From contig JBBQXF010000103.1 in NCBI GenBank assembly GCA_038209965.1, forward strand, positions 1 to 16,827: a stretch of DNA of 16,827 nt. Reading direction: 5' to 3'. The first letter of the stretch is position 1. Each line of letters opens with the position of its first letter. The translations under genes and the position numbers were made by a program. The notes under the pieces are model-generated. The model was not told the DNA's origin. It did not search any database and saw only the letters and a program-made list of their open reading frames with translations. Positions 7,937 to 15,545 of this stretch are shown in pieces. The DNA comes from JALONO01 sp038209965 (GTDB lineage Bacteria; Bacteroidota; Bacteroidia; Cytophagales; Thermoflexibacteraceae).

Positions 7937-8150
7937 TACCGCTCATCACTTAACAGCACCCCGGGGGCCAAAAATCAACGCATTACTATGTTGTCCGCCA
8001 TTTTCTCTCGATTGCCCTGTTTCCTTCCCCAACCTACTTTAGCCAACGACGCTTGGCCAAGTCGATGGTTTAGTGGCAAAAGTGAGACCAACAACCTCTA
8101 TTTATCACAAATTCGGCCAAAATCTTACATTGAATGCTTCGGGCGATGGT

Positions 8151-8180
8151 TTTGGAACTAAGAGTATTTGTTTAATTTAG
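8151..8180 (+). promoter_or_regulatory. Possible promoter of the ABC ATPase gene
   Basis: TTTG at 8151-8154 and TAATTTAG at 8173-8180 (seven of eight matches to TAnnTTTG) are spaced by 18 bases, one short of the usual 19-21 of Bacteroidota promoters. The start codon is 16 bases further on. The rest of the spacer (7937-8150) shows nothing I can name. Confidence 0.3.
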
Positions 8181-8196
8181 TTGTAAAATACCAACT

Positions 8197-10074
8197 ATGG
8201 CGGCCGAACGGGTGGAATACTTGCTGGAAGTGAACGACCTTACTGTTAGATTTAATACATCGAATGGTCAGGCCCACGCTGGCGGCGCTACCTATGTCTC
8301 GGCAGTGGACGGTATTACTTTCAAAGTGGCCAAGGGCGAAACGTTGGGCATTGTGGGTGAATCGGGATCGGGCAAGTCCATCACCGCTTTGTCCCTGATG
8401 CAGTTGATCCCAGCCCCAGGACGCATCTCAAGTGGACAGATCATGTTCAATTCGCCCCTGCTGGGCGAGGTAGATTTGGCCCGCTTGCGCGAAGATGAAA
8501 TCCGCGAACTGCGCGGCTGCGAACTGGCCATGATTTTCCAAGAACCCATGACTTCGCTCAACCCAGTGTTTACCTGTGGCGACCAAGTGACGGAGGCCAT
8601 CCGGTTGCACAACCGGGTGATAAGCCGAAACGACGCCAAAGAAAGGACGCTGGAACTGTTCCGCAAGGTAAAATTGCCCCGTCCCGAGTCCATTTACAAA
8701 GCTTATCCCCACCAACTTTCAGGGGGACAGAAGCAGCGGGTAATGATTGCGATGGCCCTCTCGTGCAACCCAGTCTTGCTCATTGCCGACGAACCGACCA
8801 CCGCTCTCGATGTGACCGTGCAGCACCGGATCCTCCAGCTCTTGCAAGAACTGCGCGAGGAGATGGACACTTCCATCCTCTTTATTTCGCACGATCTGGG
8901 CCTGATTGGCGAGGTGGCCGACCGGGTGCTGGTGATGTACAATGGCAAAATAGTGGAGCAAGGGCCCGTTTGGGACATTTTTTCCAGGCCCCAACACCCC
9001 TACACCAAGGGGTTGCTGGCCTGCCGCCCCCGCATGGACGTGAAATTGAAAGTGCTGCCAGTGGTATCGGATTTTATGGATACCGACGCCAACGGCAACG
9101 TACTGGAAATATCGGAAGTAAAGTTCAAGTCGGTCGGGGAAGCCATCATGAAAAATTACCAGACCAGTTCAGAGATCAAATCGCGGCAGCAATTGGTGAG
9201 CGCCCGCGAGCCGATAGTGACCGTACGCGATCTACATGTCCATTTCCCGCTGGAAACTTCCTTTTGGGGCCGCCCCACCAGTTGGGTGACAGCGGTGGAC
9301 GGTGTATCGTTCGATATTTATCCCGGCGAAACGCTCGGGCTGGTGGGGGAATCGGGCTGCGGCAAAACCACCTTGGGCCGGGCCTTGCTGCGGCTCATTG
9401 ATCCAACCTCGGGCGAGGTGCGGTTTCATGGGCAGAGTTTGGCCCAAATGGACAAAAATGCGGTGCTCAAGTTCCGCCGCGACATGCAAATCATTTTTCA
9501 GGATCCGTATTCCTCGCTCAACCCCCGCATGACCATTGGCGAGGCAATCATGGAACCGATGCGCTTCCACCACATTGGCCACAACGAGCGCGAACGCAAA
9601 GAAATGGTGTTGGATATGCTGGAAACAGTAAACCTGAGCGGGGTACACTTTGGCCGCTACCCCCACGAGTTCTCGGGCGGGCAACGACAGCGGGTCTGCA
9701 TCGCCCGGACGCTGGCCCTGAAGCCCAAGTTCATCATCTGCGACGAGTCCGTATCGGCCCTCGACGTGTCGGTGCAAGCTCAAGTGCTCAACCTGCTCAA
9801 CCGTCTCAAAGAAAAATTTGACCTCACTTATGTTTTTATTTCCCACGATCTGTCGGTGGTCAAGTTTATCTCGGATCGGATTTTGGTGATGAACAATGGC
9901 AAAATAGTGGAAACCGGCTTTGCCGAAGATATTTATGATTCCCCTCAAGACAGCTACACCCAGACGCTGATCGAGTCCATCCCCAAAGGATCGATGGAGG
10001 ACATCCACAAAGCGATGTTGGGCCGCAAGATGCTCAAGATCAAAGCGCGCAGAGCTGCCCTTGGCAATTATTGA
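8197..10074 (+). CDS. Fused double-ATPase ABC transporter protein (DppD-DppF / GsiA / YejF type), 625 aa
   Basis: One polypeptide carries the two ATPase subunits of a dipeptide/oligopeptide-type ABC transporter. The first unit (about 8-330) has Walker A GESGSGKS at 54-61, Q-loop Q115, signature LSGGQ at 174-178, Walker B ending in D198 and E199, the switch H232, and the C-terminal oligopeptide motif with HPYT at 267-270. A linker of about 40 residues follows. The second unit (about 338-610) has Walker A GESGCGKT at 384-391, Q435, FSGGQ at 492-496, D516 and E517 and H550; its HPYT position reads DSYT. Both sites look competent for ATP hydrolysis. No permease or substrate-binding protein lies beside it, so the substrate cannot be inferred and the partners must be elsewhere. 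ATG at 8197 is the start, though GTG or later ATG codons are not excluded. Confidence 0.95.
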   Translation: MAAERVEYLLEVNDLTVRFNTSNGQAHAGGATYVSAVDGITFKVAKGETLGIVGESGSGKSITALSLMQLIPAPGRISSGQIMFNSPLLGEVDLARLREDEIRELRGCELAMIFQEPMTSLNPVFTCGDQVTEAIRLHNRVISRNDAKERTLELFRKVKLPRPESIYKAYPHQLSGGQKQRVMIAMALSCNPVLLIADEPTTALDVTVQHRILQLLQELREEMDTSILFISHDLGLIGEVADRVLVMYNGKIVEQGPVWDIFSRPQHPYTKGLLACRPRMDVKLKVLPVVSDFMDTDANGNVLEISEVKFKSVGEAIMKNYQTSSEIKSRQQLVSAREPIVTVRDLHVHFPLETSFWGRPTSWVTAVDGVSFDIYPGETLGLVGESGCGKTTLGRALLRLIDPTSGEVRFHGQSLAQMDKNAVLKFRRDMQIIFQDPYSSLNPRMTIGEAIMEPMRFHHIGHNERERKEMVLDMLETVNLSGVHFGRYPHEFSGGQRQRVCIARTLALKPKFIICDESVSALDVSVQAQVLNLLNRLKEKFDLTYVFISHDLSVVKFISDRILVMNNGKIVETGFAEDIYDSPQDSYTQTLIESIPKGSMEDIHKAMLGRKMLKIKARRAALGNY

Positions 10075-10084
10075 TCTGCCTGTC

Positions 10085-10102
10085 GTCCGAGAGGACTCGG
10101 AC
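10085..10102. terminator. Hairpin between convergent genes, possible bidirectional terminator
   Basis: A perfect 7-bp stem (GTCCGAG at 10085-10091 with CTCGGAC at 10096-10102) closes an AGGA tetraloop in the 35-base gap between the convergent ABC and lipoprotein genes. There is no T run on either side, so it would be a weak or Rho-assisted terminator. Confidence 0.5.
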
Positions 10103-10109
10103 AACGGCG

Positions 10110-11417
10110 TTACCGGTCAAACTCAATGAAATGCTCGGAGGCATACTCATCGTCGCCGGGCTTGATTCGCTTGACGAAGAACCGGGCCTGCTTGCCCAAA
10201 CGTAAACAGGTATATTTGGCCGCTACGTCCCCGGGCGTGTTCAGGGGCTGGAGCGAGGGATACCACAGGATATAGCCAGGTTTGTCGAACAGCAATTGGG
10301 GCGTGGTCCATTCCTGGGTGTGGTTGGGCTGGTCAAAATCAGCGTTTTTATTGAATGAAATAAAGACTTGGCTGCCCAACCACGACGGCCCGGTCACTTT
10401 GCCCATGAGCATCACCCAGCAGTTGAGGTAGGTGTTCCAGCTCACCGAAGGCCCCCAGTGGAAGCCGCCCGTGGGCGAAGATGCCGCACCACCACCCTCA
10501 GCCTGCGGGATTTGCAACGCGGCAATGGGCTTGCCCACTCCGTTGAAGGGGGCGGAGAAGCCCGTCCCGTCCCAGCGCTGGGCTTTGCCCTGAGGCGCAT
10601 CCAAGTCGCTCAGGGCGATGCGGGCCACACTGATGCACTGGCCGGCCCATTCGGTGGCGCGGTCATAGGCGGCTTCGTTGTACACGCCCGGAAAGCCATA
10701 CTCACCATAAAACAGGTAAAGATAATCGCCACTGGCCACTGCCGACGGATCCCCCACCCCGCCCGCAAAGGTGTTGGAAGTGTTGTGGGGCTTGAGGATC
10801 AAGCGCGGATCAAGATCTTCGATGAAGATGCCCTTGTTCTCCCAACTCCGGCCGCCGTTGGTCGATTTCATGATCCCGATCCGGCACACGGCGGCTGGGC
10901 TGGTGGGGCCTTGCAAGCCCTGCGGCCATTTTTCGTTGCGGTAACCCTGGCCAGTGAGGGAATCAAAGGGGTAAGTGGAGGGATAATTTTCATTGTGATA
11001 AACGGCATAGAGCGTTTTGCCCGAAGCGTCCTTGGCAGATTGGTAAACGGTCTCAAACCAGACGGCCCCGTGCAGCCCAGTTTGGCCCGGGGGCACATTG
11101 GGGGGCATTTGGGGATCAAAAAAGCCCGATTTATCTTGACGGAAAGCCTCTTCGGCATTTTTACCGTTGGCAAATTTGAGGTTTTTGCTGTCACCCCAGA
11201 GCGGATCCTCGCCATATTTGCCCGGGAAAATCCGAAAGGTGTCCCCGATCCATGCCTCGGCCATGTTGCAGTCCACGAAGGAGTTGAAGGTAATCTTGTC
11301 GGCGGGCAAGAGCTTGAACTGGGGGGCAAAGGCCTCTTCGCGCTTTTGCGGCGGCGCGCAGGCCACCCATCCGGCCAGCCCAATGGCGGAAACCAGCAAT
11401 GCAGTTGTTGTCTTCAT
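10110..11417 (-). CDS. Secreted beta-propeller (sialidase/GH43-like) protein, probable lipoprotein, 435 aa
   Basis: The product starts with a signal sequence (MKTTTALLVSAIGLAGWVAC) and has Cys at 20 followed by APPQ. The lipobox is imperfect because W stands at -3, so lipidation is likely but not certain. The mature part is rich in aromatic residues and short strands. It contains one Asp-box, STNGGRSW at 185-192, the turn motif of sialidases and related five- or six-bladed propellers, and blade-like segments such as GDYLYLFYGEYG and SWNTYLNCWVMLMG. This suggests a DUF4185-like or sialidase/GH43-like fold that binds or cleaves glycans outside the cell. I cannot assign catalytic residues or a substrate. 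No SusC/SusD pair or other glycan locus is adjacent. The long frame on the opposite strand (10368-11519) is a shadow without domains. It diverges from menB. Confidence 0.8.
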   Translation of the reverse strand: MKTTTALLVSAIGLAGWVACAPPQKREEAFAPQFKLLPADKITFNSFVDCNMAEAWIGDTFRIFPGKYGEDPLWGDSKNLKFANGKNAEEAFRQDKSGFFDPQMPPNVPPGQTGLHGAVWFETVYQSAKDASGKTLYAVYHNENYPSTYPFDSLTGQGYRNEKWPQGLQGPTSPAAVCRIGIMKSTNGGRSWENKGIFIEDLDPRLILKPHNTSNTFAGGVGDPSAVASGDYLYLFYGEYGFPGVYNEAAYDRATEWAGQCISVARIALSDLDAPQGKAQRWDGTGFSAPFNGVGKPIAALQIPQAEGGGAASSPTGGFHWGPSVSWNTYLNCWVMLMGKVTGPSWLGSQVFISFNKNADFDQPNHTQEWTTPQLLFDKPGYILWYPSLQPLNTPGDVAAKYTCLRLGKQARFFVKRIKPGDDEYASEHFIEFDR

Positions 11418-11462
11418 ATTGATGTTAGGTCAAAACATGCACCCGGCCCTGTACTGGTGCTT

Positions 11463-11504
11463 TTTGGTAAAATTACACCAATTCTTAATCTTGGCGTATT
11501 TTTG
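11463..11504 (+). promoter_or_regulatory. Bacteroidota-type promoter(s) of menB
   Basis: TTTG at 11463-11466 and TAATCTTG at 11486-11493 (seven of eight matches to TAnnTTTG) are separated by exactly 19 bases. A perfect TAnnTTTG (TATTTTTG) follows at 11497-11504, but its -33 position reads TACA. Either -7 element would start transcription 15-30 bases before the menB ATG at 11528. Confidence 0.55.
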
Positions 11505-11527
11505 CGCAGCCCAAACTAAAGAAAACC

Positions 11528-12349
11528 ATGAGCGAAGTTAAATGGGAAACCATCAAGGAATACCAAGAAATATTGTTTACCTATTACGCTGGAATTGCCA
11601 AGATTAGCATCAACCGGCCCCAAGTCCACAATGCGTTCACCCCACTGACCGTAGATGAAATGATCGATGCCGTCCACCATTGCCGCTTTGACGAGCGAGT
11701 GGGCGTGATCATCCTCACGGGCGAAGGTGGCAAGGCTTTTTGCAGCGGTGGGGATCAGAGCGTGCGCGGCCACGGTGGCTACGTGGGCGATGGGGGCGTG
11801 CCCCGGCTCAACGTGCTGGACCTGCAAAAAATGATCCGCTCGATCCCCAAGCCTGTCGTGGCCATGGTGGCCGGCTGGGCCATCGGTGGTGGCCATGTGC
11901 TGCATGTGGTGTGCGATCTGACCATCGCTGCCGACAATGCCCGGTTCGGCCAAACCGGCCCCAAGGTGGGCAGTTTCGACGGTGGCTTCGGGGCTTCGTA
12001 CTTGGCCCGGATAGTGGGCCAGAAGAAAGCCCGCGAAATCTGGTTCCTCTGCGACCAGTATGATGCCCAAGAAGCCCTGCAAATGGGACTGGTGAACAAA
12101 GTGGTGCCGCTGGATCAACTGGAATCAGCAACGATCAAATGGTGCGAAAAAATGCTGGAAAAATCACCCATCGCCCTGCGGATGCTCAAGTCGGCCTTCA
12201 ATGCCGAGCTGGACGGACAAGCGGGCATCCAAGAACTGGCCGGCAACGCCACCCTGCTCTATTACCTGAGCGAGGAAGCCAAGGAAGGCAAAAATGCTTT
12301 CTTGGAAAAGCGCAAACCTGATTTTAACCAATTCCCGCGGTTGCCATAA
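11528..12349 (+). CDS. menB: 1,4-dihydroxy-2-naphthoyl-CoA synthase (MenB), 273 aa
   Basis: MenB is a crotonase-fold enzyme that cyclises O-succinylbenzoyl-CoA to 1,4-dihydroxy-2-naphthoyl-CoA in menaquinone synthesis, in the cytosol. The MenB signature is clear: FCSGGDQ at 71-77 in the mobile loop with GHGGYVGD, the oxyanion region GWAIGGGH at 116-123, FGQTGPKVGSFDGG at 140-153 including D151, and the C-terminal NATLLYY with Y246, GKNAFLEKRKPDF. The QTG form (142-144) is that of type I, bicarbonate-dependent enzymes. Two positions differ from what I recall as usual: S78 where most MenB have Lys or Arg after GGDQ, and D176 where the FLCRQYDA motif normally has Arg. ATG at 11528 follows an A-rich leader and a good promoter. 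No other men gene is next to it. Confidence 0.93.
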   Translation: MSEVKWETIKEYQEILFTYYAGIAKISINRPQVHNAFTPLTVDEMIDAVHHCRFDERVGVIILTGEGGKAFCSGGDQSVRGHGGYVGDGGVPRLNVLDLQKMIRSIPKPVVAMVAGWAIGGGHVLHVVCDLTIAADNARFGQTGPKVGSFDGGFGASYLARIVGQKKAREIWFLCDQYDAQEALQMGLVNKVVPLDQLESATIKWCEKMLEKSPIALRMLKSAFNAELDGQAGIQELAGNATLLYYLSEEAKEGKNAFLEKRKPDFNQFPRLP

Positions 12350-12353
12350 TCGC

Positions 12354-12389
12354 CAGCGAGCTGATTTATGGCCCCACTGGCCTTCGCTG
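12354..12389 (+). terminator. Possible structured 3' end of menB
   Basis: CAGCGA at 12354-12359 pairs with TCGCTG at 12384-12389, enclosing a GGCC/GGCC inner stem at 12370-12382. It starts five bases after the menB stop. The inner parts are not contiguous with the outer stem and no T run follows, so this is weak. Confidence 0.3.
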
Positions 12390-12471
12390 TCAATTCATCC
12401 ATCTTCAATATGGAAGTTTATTTCACGGGCTTACGTGGCAGACCTGTGGTAACAGTTTTTCTAGCCAAGTT

Positions 12472-12735
12472 TTGGTAGTGATACATTTGGTGGGCGGCAT
12501 TGATATTTGGGCAGCCTCATTTTTTGGAAAGCCCTATTGGGAATATGCAAGCTTTGTTGACGCACTTTTGCCATTTATCAGCCGCCAACTATTGAGTCCA
12601 TTCCTGATGATTTTTGGGGCCGGTATCTATGGTCTTATCAATCATAAGCGATTACATTCTGCCTATAGTGGGGGCATGGTCTGGGCATTGAGCATTAATA
12701 TAGCCGTAGGCTGGCTGTATTTTAACCCTGAATAG
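12472..12735 (+). CDS. Small hydrophobic membrane protein of unknown family, probably disturbed at its 5' end
   Basis: The frame gives 87 residues with two or three membrane segments (about 3-17, 38-54 and 67-84) and a central amphipathic part. The amino-acid composition is that of a real membrane protein, and the stop is followed by a short spacer before the next gene. No ATG exists in frame; the first possible starts are TTG at 12472 and GTG at 12478. An ATG at 12410 opens another frame (MEVYFTGLRGRP...FLAKFW, stop), which would join this one if the TTTT run at 12470-12473 had one more T, giving a 108-residue protein. So this may be a frameshifted gene. I do not recognise the family. Confidence 0.4.
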   Translation: MVVIHLVGGIDIWAASFFGKPYWEYASFVDALLPFISRQLLSPFLMIFGAGIYGLINHKRLHSAYSGGMVWALSINIAVGWLYFNPE

Positions 12736-12843
12736 TTAAAGATTGCCACAAAATTAATAGGATCCTAAAATCATGATATGAACGGATAACTCCCATATAT
12801 TCAAGGATTTCTACTAATTTTTCACATCAAAATCAATATTACA

Positions 12844-14343
12844 ATGAAAAGACTAACGTTCCTTTTAAATGCCCTAATCATGCTTTGTGCCTTGAACGCA
12901 ACAGCACAAACCGAAATTAATTATTATGTGCAAGGCAATCAAAACCGAACCGCCGCCGAATGGGAATCCGCTAAAGGGACATTGATTACCTGGCCCCTGT
13001 GTATCCCGTATAAATTGGCCATCGAATTGGCAAAAGACAATCACCTTTATACCTTAGTGGAAAATGATTCTATTGGGAAAGAAGCCGAGAAATGGTACCG
13101 CAAATGGGGCATTGATGCCGCCAATAACACCCTTGTTTACGCCCCTCAGGGAATAGATGCTTGGTGGACAAGAGATTGGGGGCCAAGTGCAGTTTTTGTA
13201 CCCGATGGCACAATGAAACTTGGAGACGGCAAATACATTTATTCAACACCTGAAACGGGCTTAGCTTGTGATGATTCTTTGCATTTTATATACCAAGATA
13301 AAGGTAACAATATTATTAAAACCGAAACAGATGACAATGCAACGGTTTCGGTCGGAAAAGGGCTGCAAATACCCATTTTGGATCTTCCGTTTATCACTAC
13401 AGGCGGAAATGTAATGACCGATGGTTTGGGAACCGCTTTTTCGAGCTGTATCCTGTTGAATGAAAACCAGTATTTCCAAGTACCTCCTGATAAATTCTTT
13501 AGCCTCAATGCGTCACTATTGGGTTTCAAACAATACCATATCCTTTCCAATTTTGAAAAAGTGGGCATACAGCATATTGACTGTTTTATGAAATTATTGG
13601 ATGAAGAACGGATATTGGTTGCCGAGCCGCCCAAAGACCACGAGCTATACACTGTCTATGAGCATATCGTTGAAAATGAACTAAAAAAACTTAAAACCAT
13701 CTATGGGAGACCCTATCAAATACTCCGAATAAAAATTGGTAGATATGACCAAGAGCGATTGGCGGCTTATACCAATTCCATTATTCTCAATAAAACCATT
13801 TATGTGCCCCTGTTTCAAATAGAAGAAGACAGCACCGCCCTCAAAACATGGCAGCAGGCGATGCCCGGCTATACTGTGAAAGGCTTTACGTTCGCCTTGA
13901 AAGACGAACCCATCGTATCAAAGGAGATGGCAGCAAAATACGTGTCAGGATATGGTTGGAACTTTGGCGATGCGTTGCATTGTCGCACCCGTGCCATTTG
14001 GGACCCTGAAATGCTCTACATCAGCGTCAAAAGACTACCGTCAAAAGTGGTTTCCAACGAACTTTTGACCCTATACGCAACCGTCATAGATTACAGCAAA
14101 AAAGGATTAGTCGATGCATCGTCAAAATTGCACTGGCGAGTAAAGGGGGAACAAAACTGGAAAACAATATTGCTTAAACCTACTAGTAATAATACGCATT
14201 TTTATGTCACCATTCCGACGAAAAAATCCAATAAAACCATCGAGTATTACCTCTCGGCGGCCTCAAAGTCAGGTAGCAGGGAGACCATGCCCCGAACTGC
14301 ACCAAGCGGGTTTTATACGGTAACGACTATTTCTAAACAATGA
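12844..14343 (+). CDS. Secreted agmatine deiminase / PPAD-family enzyme, 499 aa
   Basis: The family comprises guanidine-modifying enzymes: agmatine deiminases and the Porphyromonas peptidylarginine deiminase (PPAD), which turns protein arginine into citrulline. Residues 1-21 are a Sec signal peptide ending ATA, so this enzyme acts outside the cytoplasm, unlike ordinary agmatine deiminases. The pentein catalytic domain covers about 35-395: WWTRDWGP at 107-114 with D111, TTGGNVMTDG at 185-194, H244 and D246 (QHIDCFMK), N311 (AYTNSIILN) and the catalytic Cys C380 (GDALHCRTR). All core residues are present. Residues about 400-495 look like an Ig-like beta-sandwich, as PPAD also has after its catalytic domain; no typical type IX secretion C-terminal domain is evident. 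The substrate (agmatine, free arginine or protein arginine) cannot be decided. Base composition is more AT-rich than in the genes to the left. Its stop overlaps the ATG of a decayed downstream gene. Confidence 0.88.
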   Translation: MKRLTFLLNALIMLCALNATAQTEINYYVQGNQNRTAAEWESAKGTLITWPLCIPYKLAIELAKDNHLYTLVENDSIGKEAEKWYRKWGIDAANNTLVYAPQGIDAWWTRDWGPSAVFVPDGTMKLGDGKYIYSTPETGLACDDSLHFIYQDKGNNIIKTETDDNATVSVGKGLQIPILDLPFITTGGNVMTDGLGTAFSSCILLNENQYFQVPPDKFFSLNASLLGFKQYHILSNFEKVGIQHIDCFMKLLDEERILVAEPPKDHELYTVYEHIVENELKKLKTIYGRPYQILRIKIGRYDQERLAAYTNSIILNKTIYVPLFQIEEDSTALKTWQQAMPGYTVKGFTFALKDEPIVSKEMAAKYVSGYGWNFGDALHCRTRAIWDPEMLYISVKRLPSKVVSNELLTLYATVIDYSKKGLVDASSKLHWRVKGEQNWKTILLKPTSNNTHFYVTIPTKKSNKTIEYYLSAASKSGSRETMPRTAPSGFYTVTTISKQ

Positions 14344-14440
14344 AAAAATAATTCAATTTACCTACTTTATCGCCCTTTTTAGCTCTTATGATTCGCTAGC
14401 GCAGGAGATGGACAAAGTATTGGCAACCATTATCCGATAA
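14340..14440 (+). pseudogene. Remnant of a secreted-protein gene (signal peptide only)
   Basis: An ATG at 14340 overlaps the deiminase stop (ATGA) but runs into TAA after two Lys codons. If the A run at 14343-14348 had seven instead of six bases, the frame would read MKKIIQFTYFIALFSSYDSL followed by AQEMDKVLATIIR and stop at 14438-14440. This is a good signal peptide plus 15 residues. The gene is thus broken by a one-base loss and also cut short; nothing recognisable follows up to 14558. It was probably translated together with the deiminase. Confidence 0.6.
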
Positions 14441-14558
14441 TTTCGGAATGCCCCAAATTTTGGGTGTCCCGCACTTCATCACCAATCTATTTGAGGAATA
14501 GTGCCTCAAGTCTAGTGGCTGAATCATAGTTGAACAGCTCAAATAGGCAATATTTACC

Positions 14559-15348
14559 TTAGCTTGATTTGAATGCGTAGGGAAAATAACAGCGAACTTT
14601 TGCAGGTTTATTATCTTTTTTTGCTGGTAGAAACTCATTGGGAATGGTCTTCATGCCTCTTAATACTACAGTATCAAAATTGGGTTTCAAGCCCTGATAA
14701 ACATCCTTGACTTCTATTTTACCTTTTTCGTCTATGATGACACTAATAAGCACTACGCCTGATTTTCGCTGCGTAATTACTTCATGCGTAGGTGTAATCA
14801 AGTCAAATAAATGATAATACATTTCTATTTCACCGCCAACAAAAAGAGGTAGGTTATCGGGTTTGATTCTTGTTTCTCTTTCATTGTCTATTACAACACA
14901 ATCGCATTGATTTATCCACTCACTTTTGAACAGGAAAAGATTATTTGAGTGATCATATTTATGGTTTAGTTTTTTATTCGCATTATGGTAATTCCAAATG
15001 CCAATTTTCCTATCATTAAAGTATTGCCCCTGTGAGGATCCTAACTGCCTGATGCCAAATTTCCAAAGTCCTACTTTTTTGCCTGCATCATATTGCCCTT
15101 CCTCCATAACCTCTCCTTTGGTGTACATGCTCTGTGAAATCTTTTTGTATGCTCCGTGTTTGATTGATTCATTTTCAATAAGAACAAAAAAACTCTTCTC
15201 TATATTTAGGCACATTGGACTGATCTATCTTCATTTTGACAGGTTTTTTTAAATTATTTACGCTTTTATTACCCTTTTTATCTGTTTGGGCCAACGAAAC
15301 TGACACTGTAAGGCAAATAAGGATTAAAATTCCGACAATTATTTTCAC
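14559..15348 (-). pseudogene. Frameshifted gene for a secreted MORN-repeat / TonB_C-like protein
   Basis: On the minus strand GTG at 15348-15346 begins a signal peptide (VKIIVGILILICLTVSVSLA, then QTDKKGNKS...) that continues as KMKIDQSNVPKYREEFF to the seven-base A run at 15186-15192 (T7 on the coding strand). There the good reading shifts frame and goes on as VLIENESIKHGAYKK to TAA at 14561-14559. One T fewer restores REEFFVLIENES. The full product would be about 262 residues: signal peptide, two MORN/YwqK-type repeats (EGQYDAGKKVGLWKF and GQYFNDRKIGIWNYHN), then a C-terminal part resembling the TonB_C domain (SGVVLISVIIDEKGKIEVKD...). In Bacteroidota such proteins are common and poorly understood. 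A T7 tract is long enough that slippage could restore some full product, so it may not be entirely dead. Confidence 0.72.
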
Positions 15349-15406
15349 AAATTGGTGAGTGGTTTAAATTGATCCAAGTCAAGTTAAAAAGGAAATTTTG
15401 AAATCT

Positions 15407-15545
15407 TCAAATTTTAAACGTATTACTTACGTATTGTACCCTGATGGCAATGGCGTCACCCCGACAGTTTGGGGAAGTTGATTGCACAAAAGTGGCGTTG
15501 GCGGTAATACACAACAGGAGTGCGCCAAACAGCAATTGGTTTCAT
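15407..15545 (-). pseudogene. Second signal-peptide remnant with a shifted start
   Basis: The ATG at 15545-15543 leads into a poor frame. One base over, the strand reads NQLLFGALLLCITANATFVQ, then STSPNCRGDAIAIRV..., a good signal peptide and 25 more residues, ending TGA at 15409-15407. Removing one A from the AAA after the ATG joins them as MNQLLFGAL.... The segment lies 58 bases upstream of the MORN/TonB_C gene on the same strand. Only about 45 residues remain, so the gene is truncated as well as shifted. No family can be named. Confidence 0.45.

Noticed and set aside
611..8125. A 12-base string (CCAAAATCTTAC) found in two spacers and within the phosphatase gene
   Set aside because: Repeats of 12 bases are expected by chance several times in 17 kb, and the flanks do not match.
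7988..8161. 57-codon open frame in the spacer before the ABC gene
   Set aside because: No ribosome binding site, no composition of a real protein and no partner; it also covers the likely promoter.
9232..10104. 290-codon open frame opposite the second ATPase unit
   Set aside because: Pure shadow of a highly conserved ABC domain, with no recognisable protein features.
10368..11519. 383-codon open frame opposite the propeller lipoprotein gene
   Set aside because: It has no signal peptide, domain or start signal and is rich in Gly, His and Arg as expected of an antisense shadow; the opposite strand has a signal sequence and an Asp-box.
14441..14558. Small hairpin TTGAGG/CCTCAA (14491-14509) and a near-palindrome at about 14450
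   Set aside because: The stem is six bases with no T run and the near-palindrome has no loop; neither is convincing as a terminator or operator.
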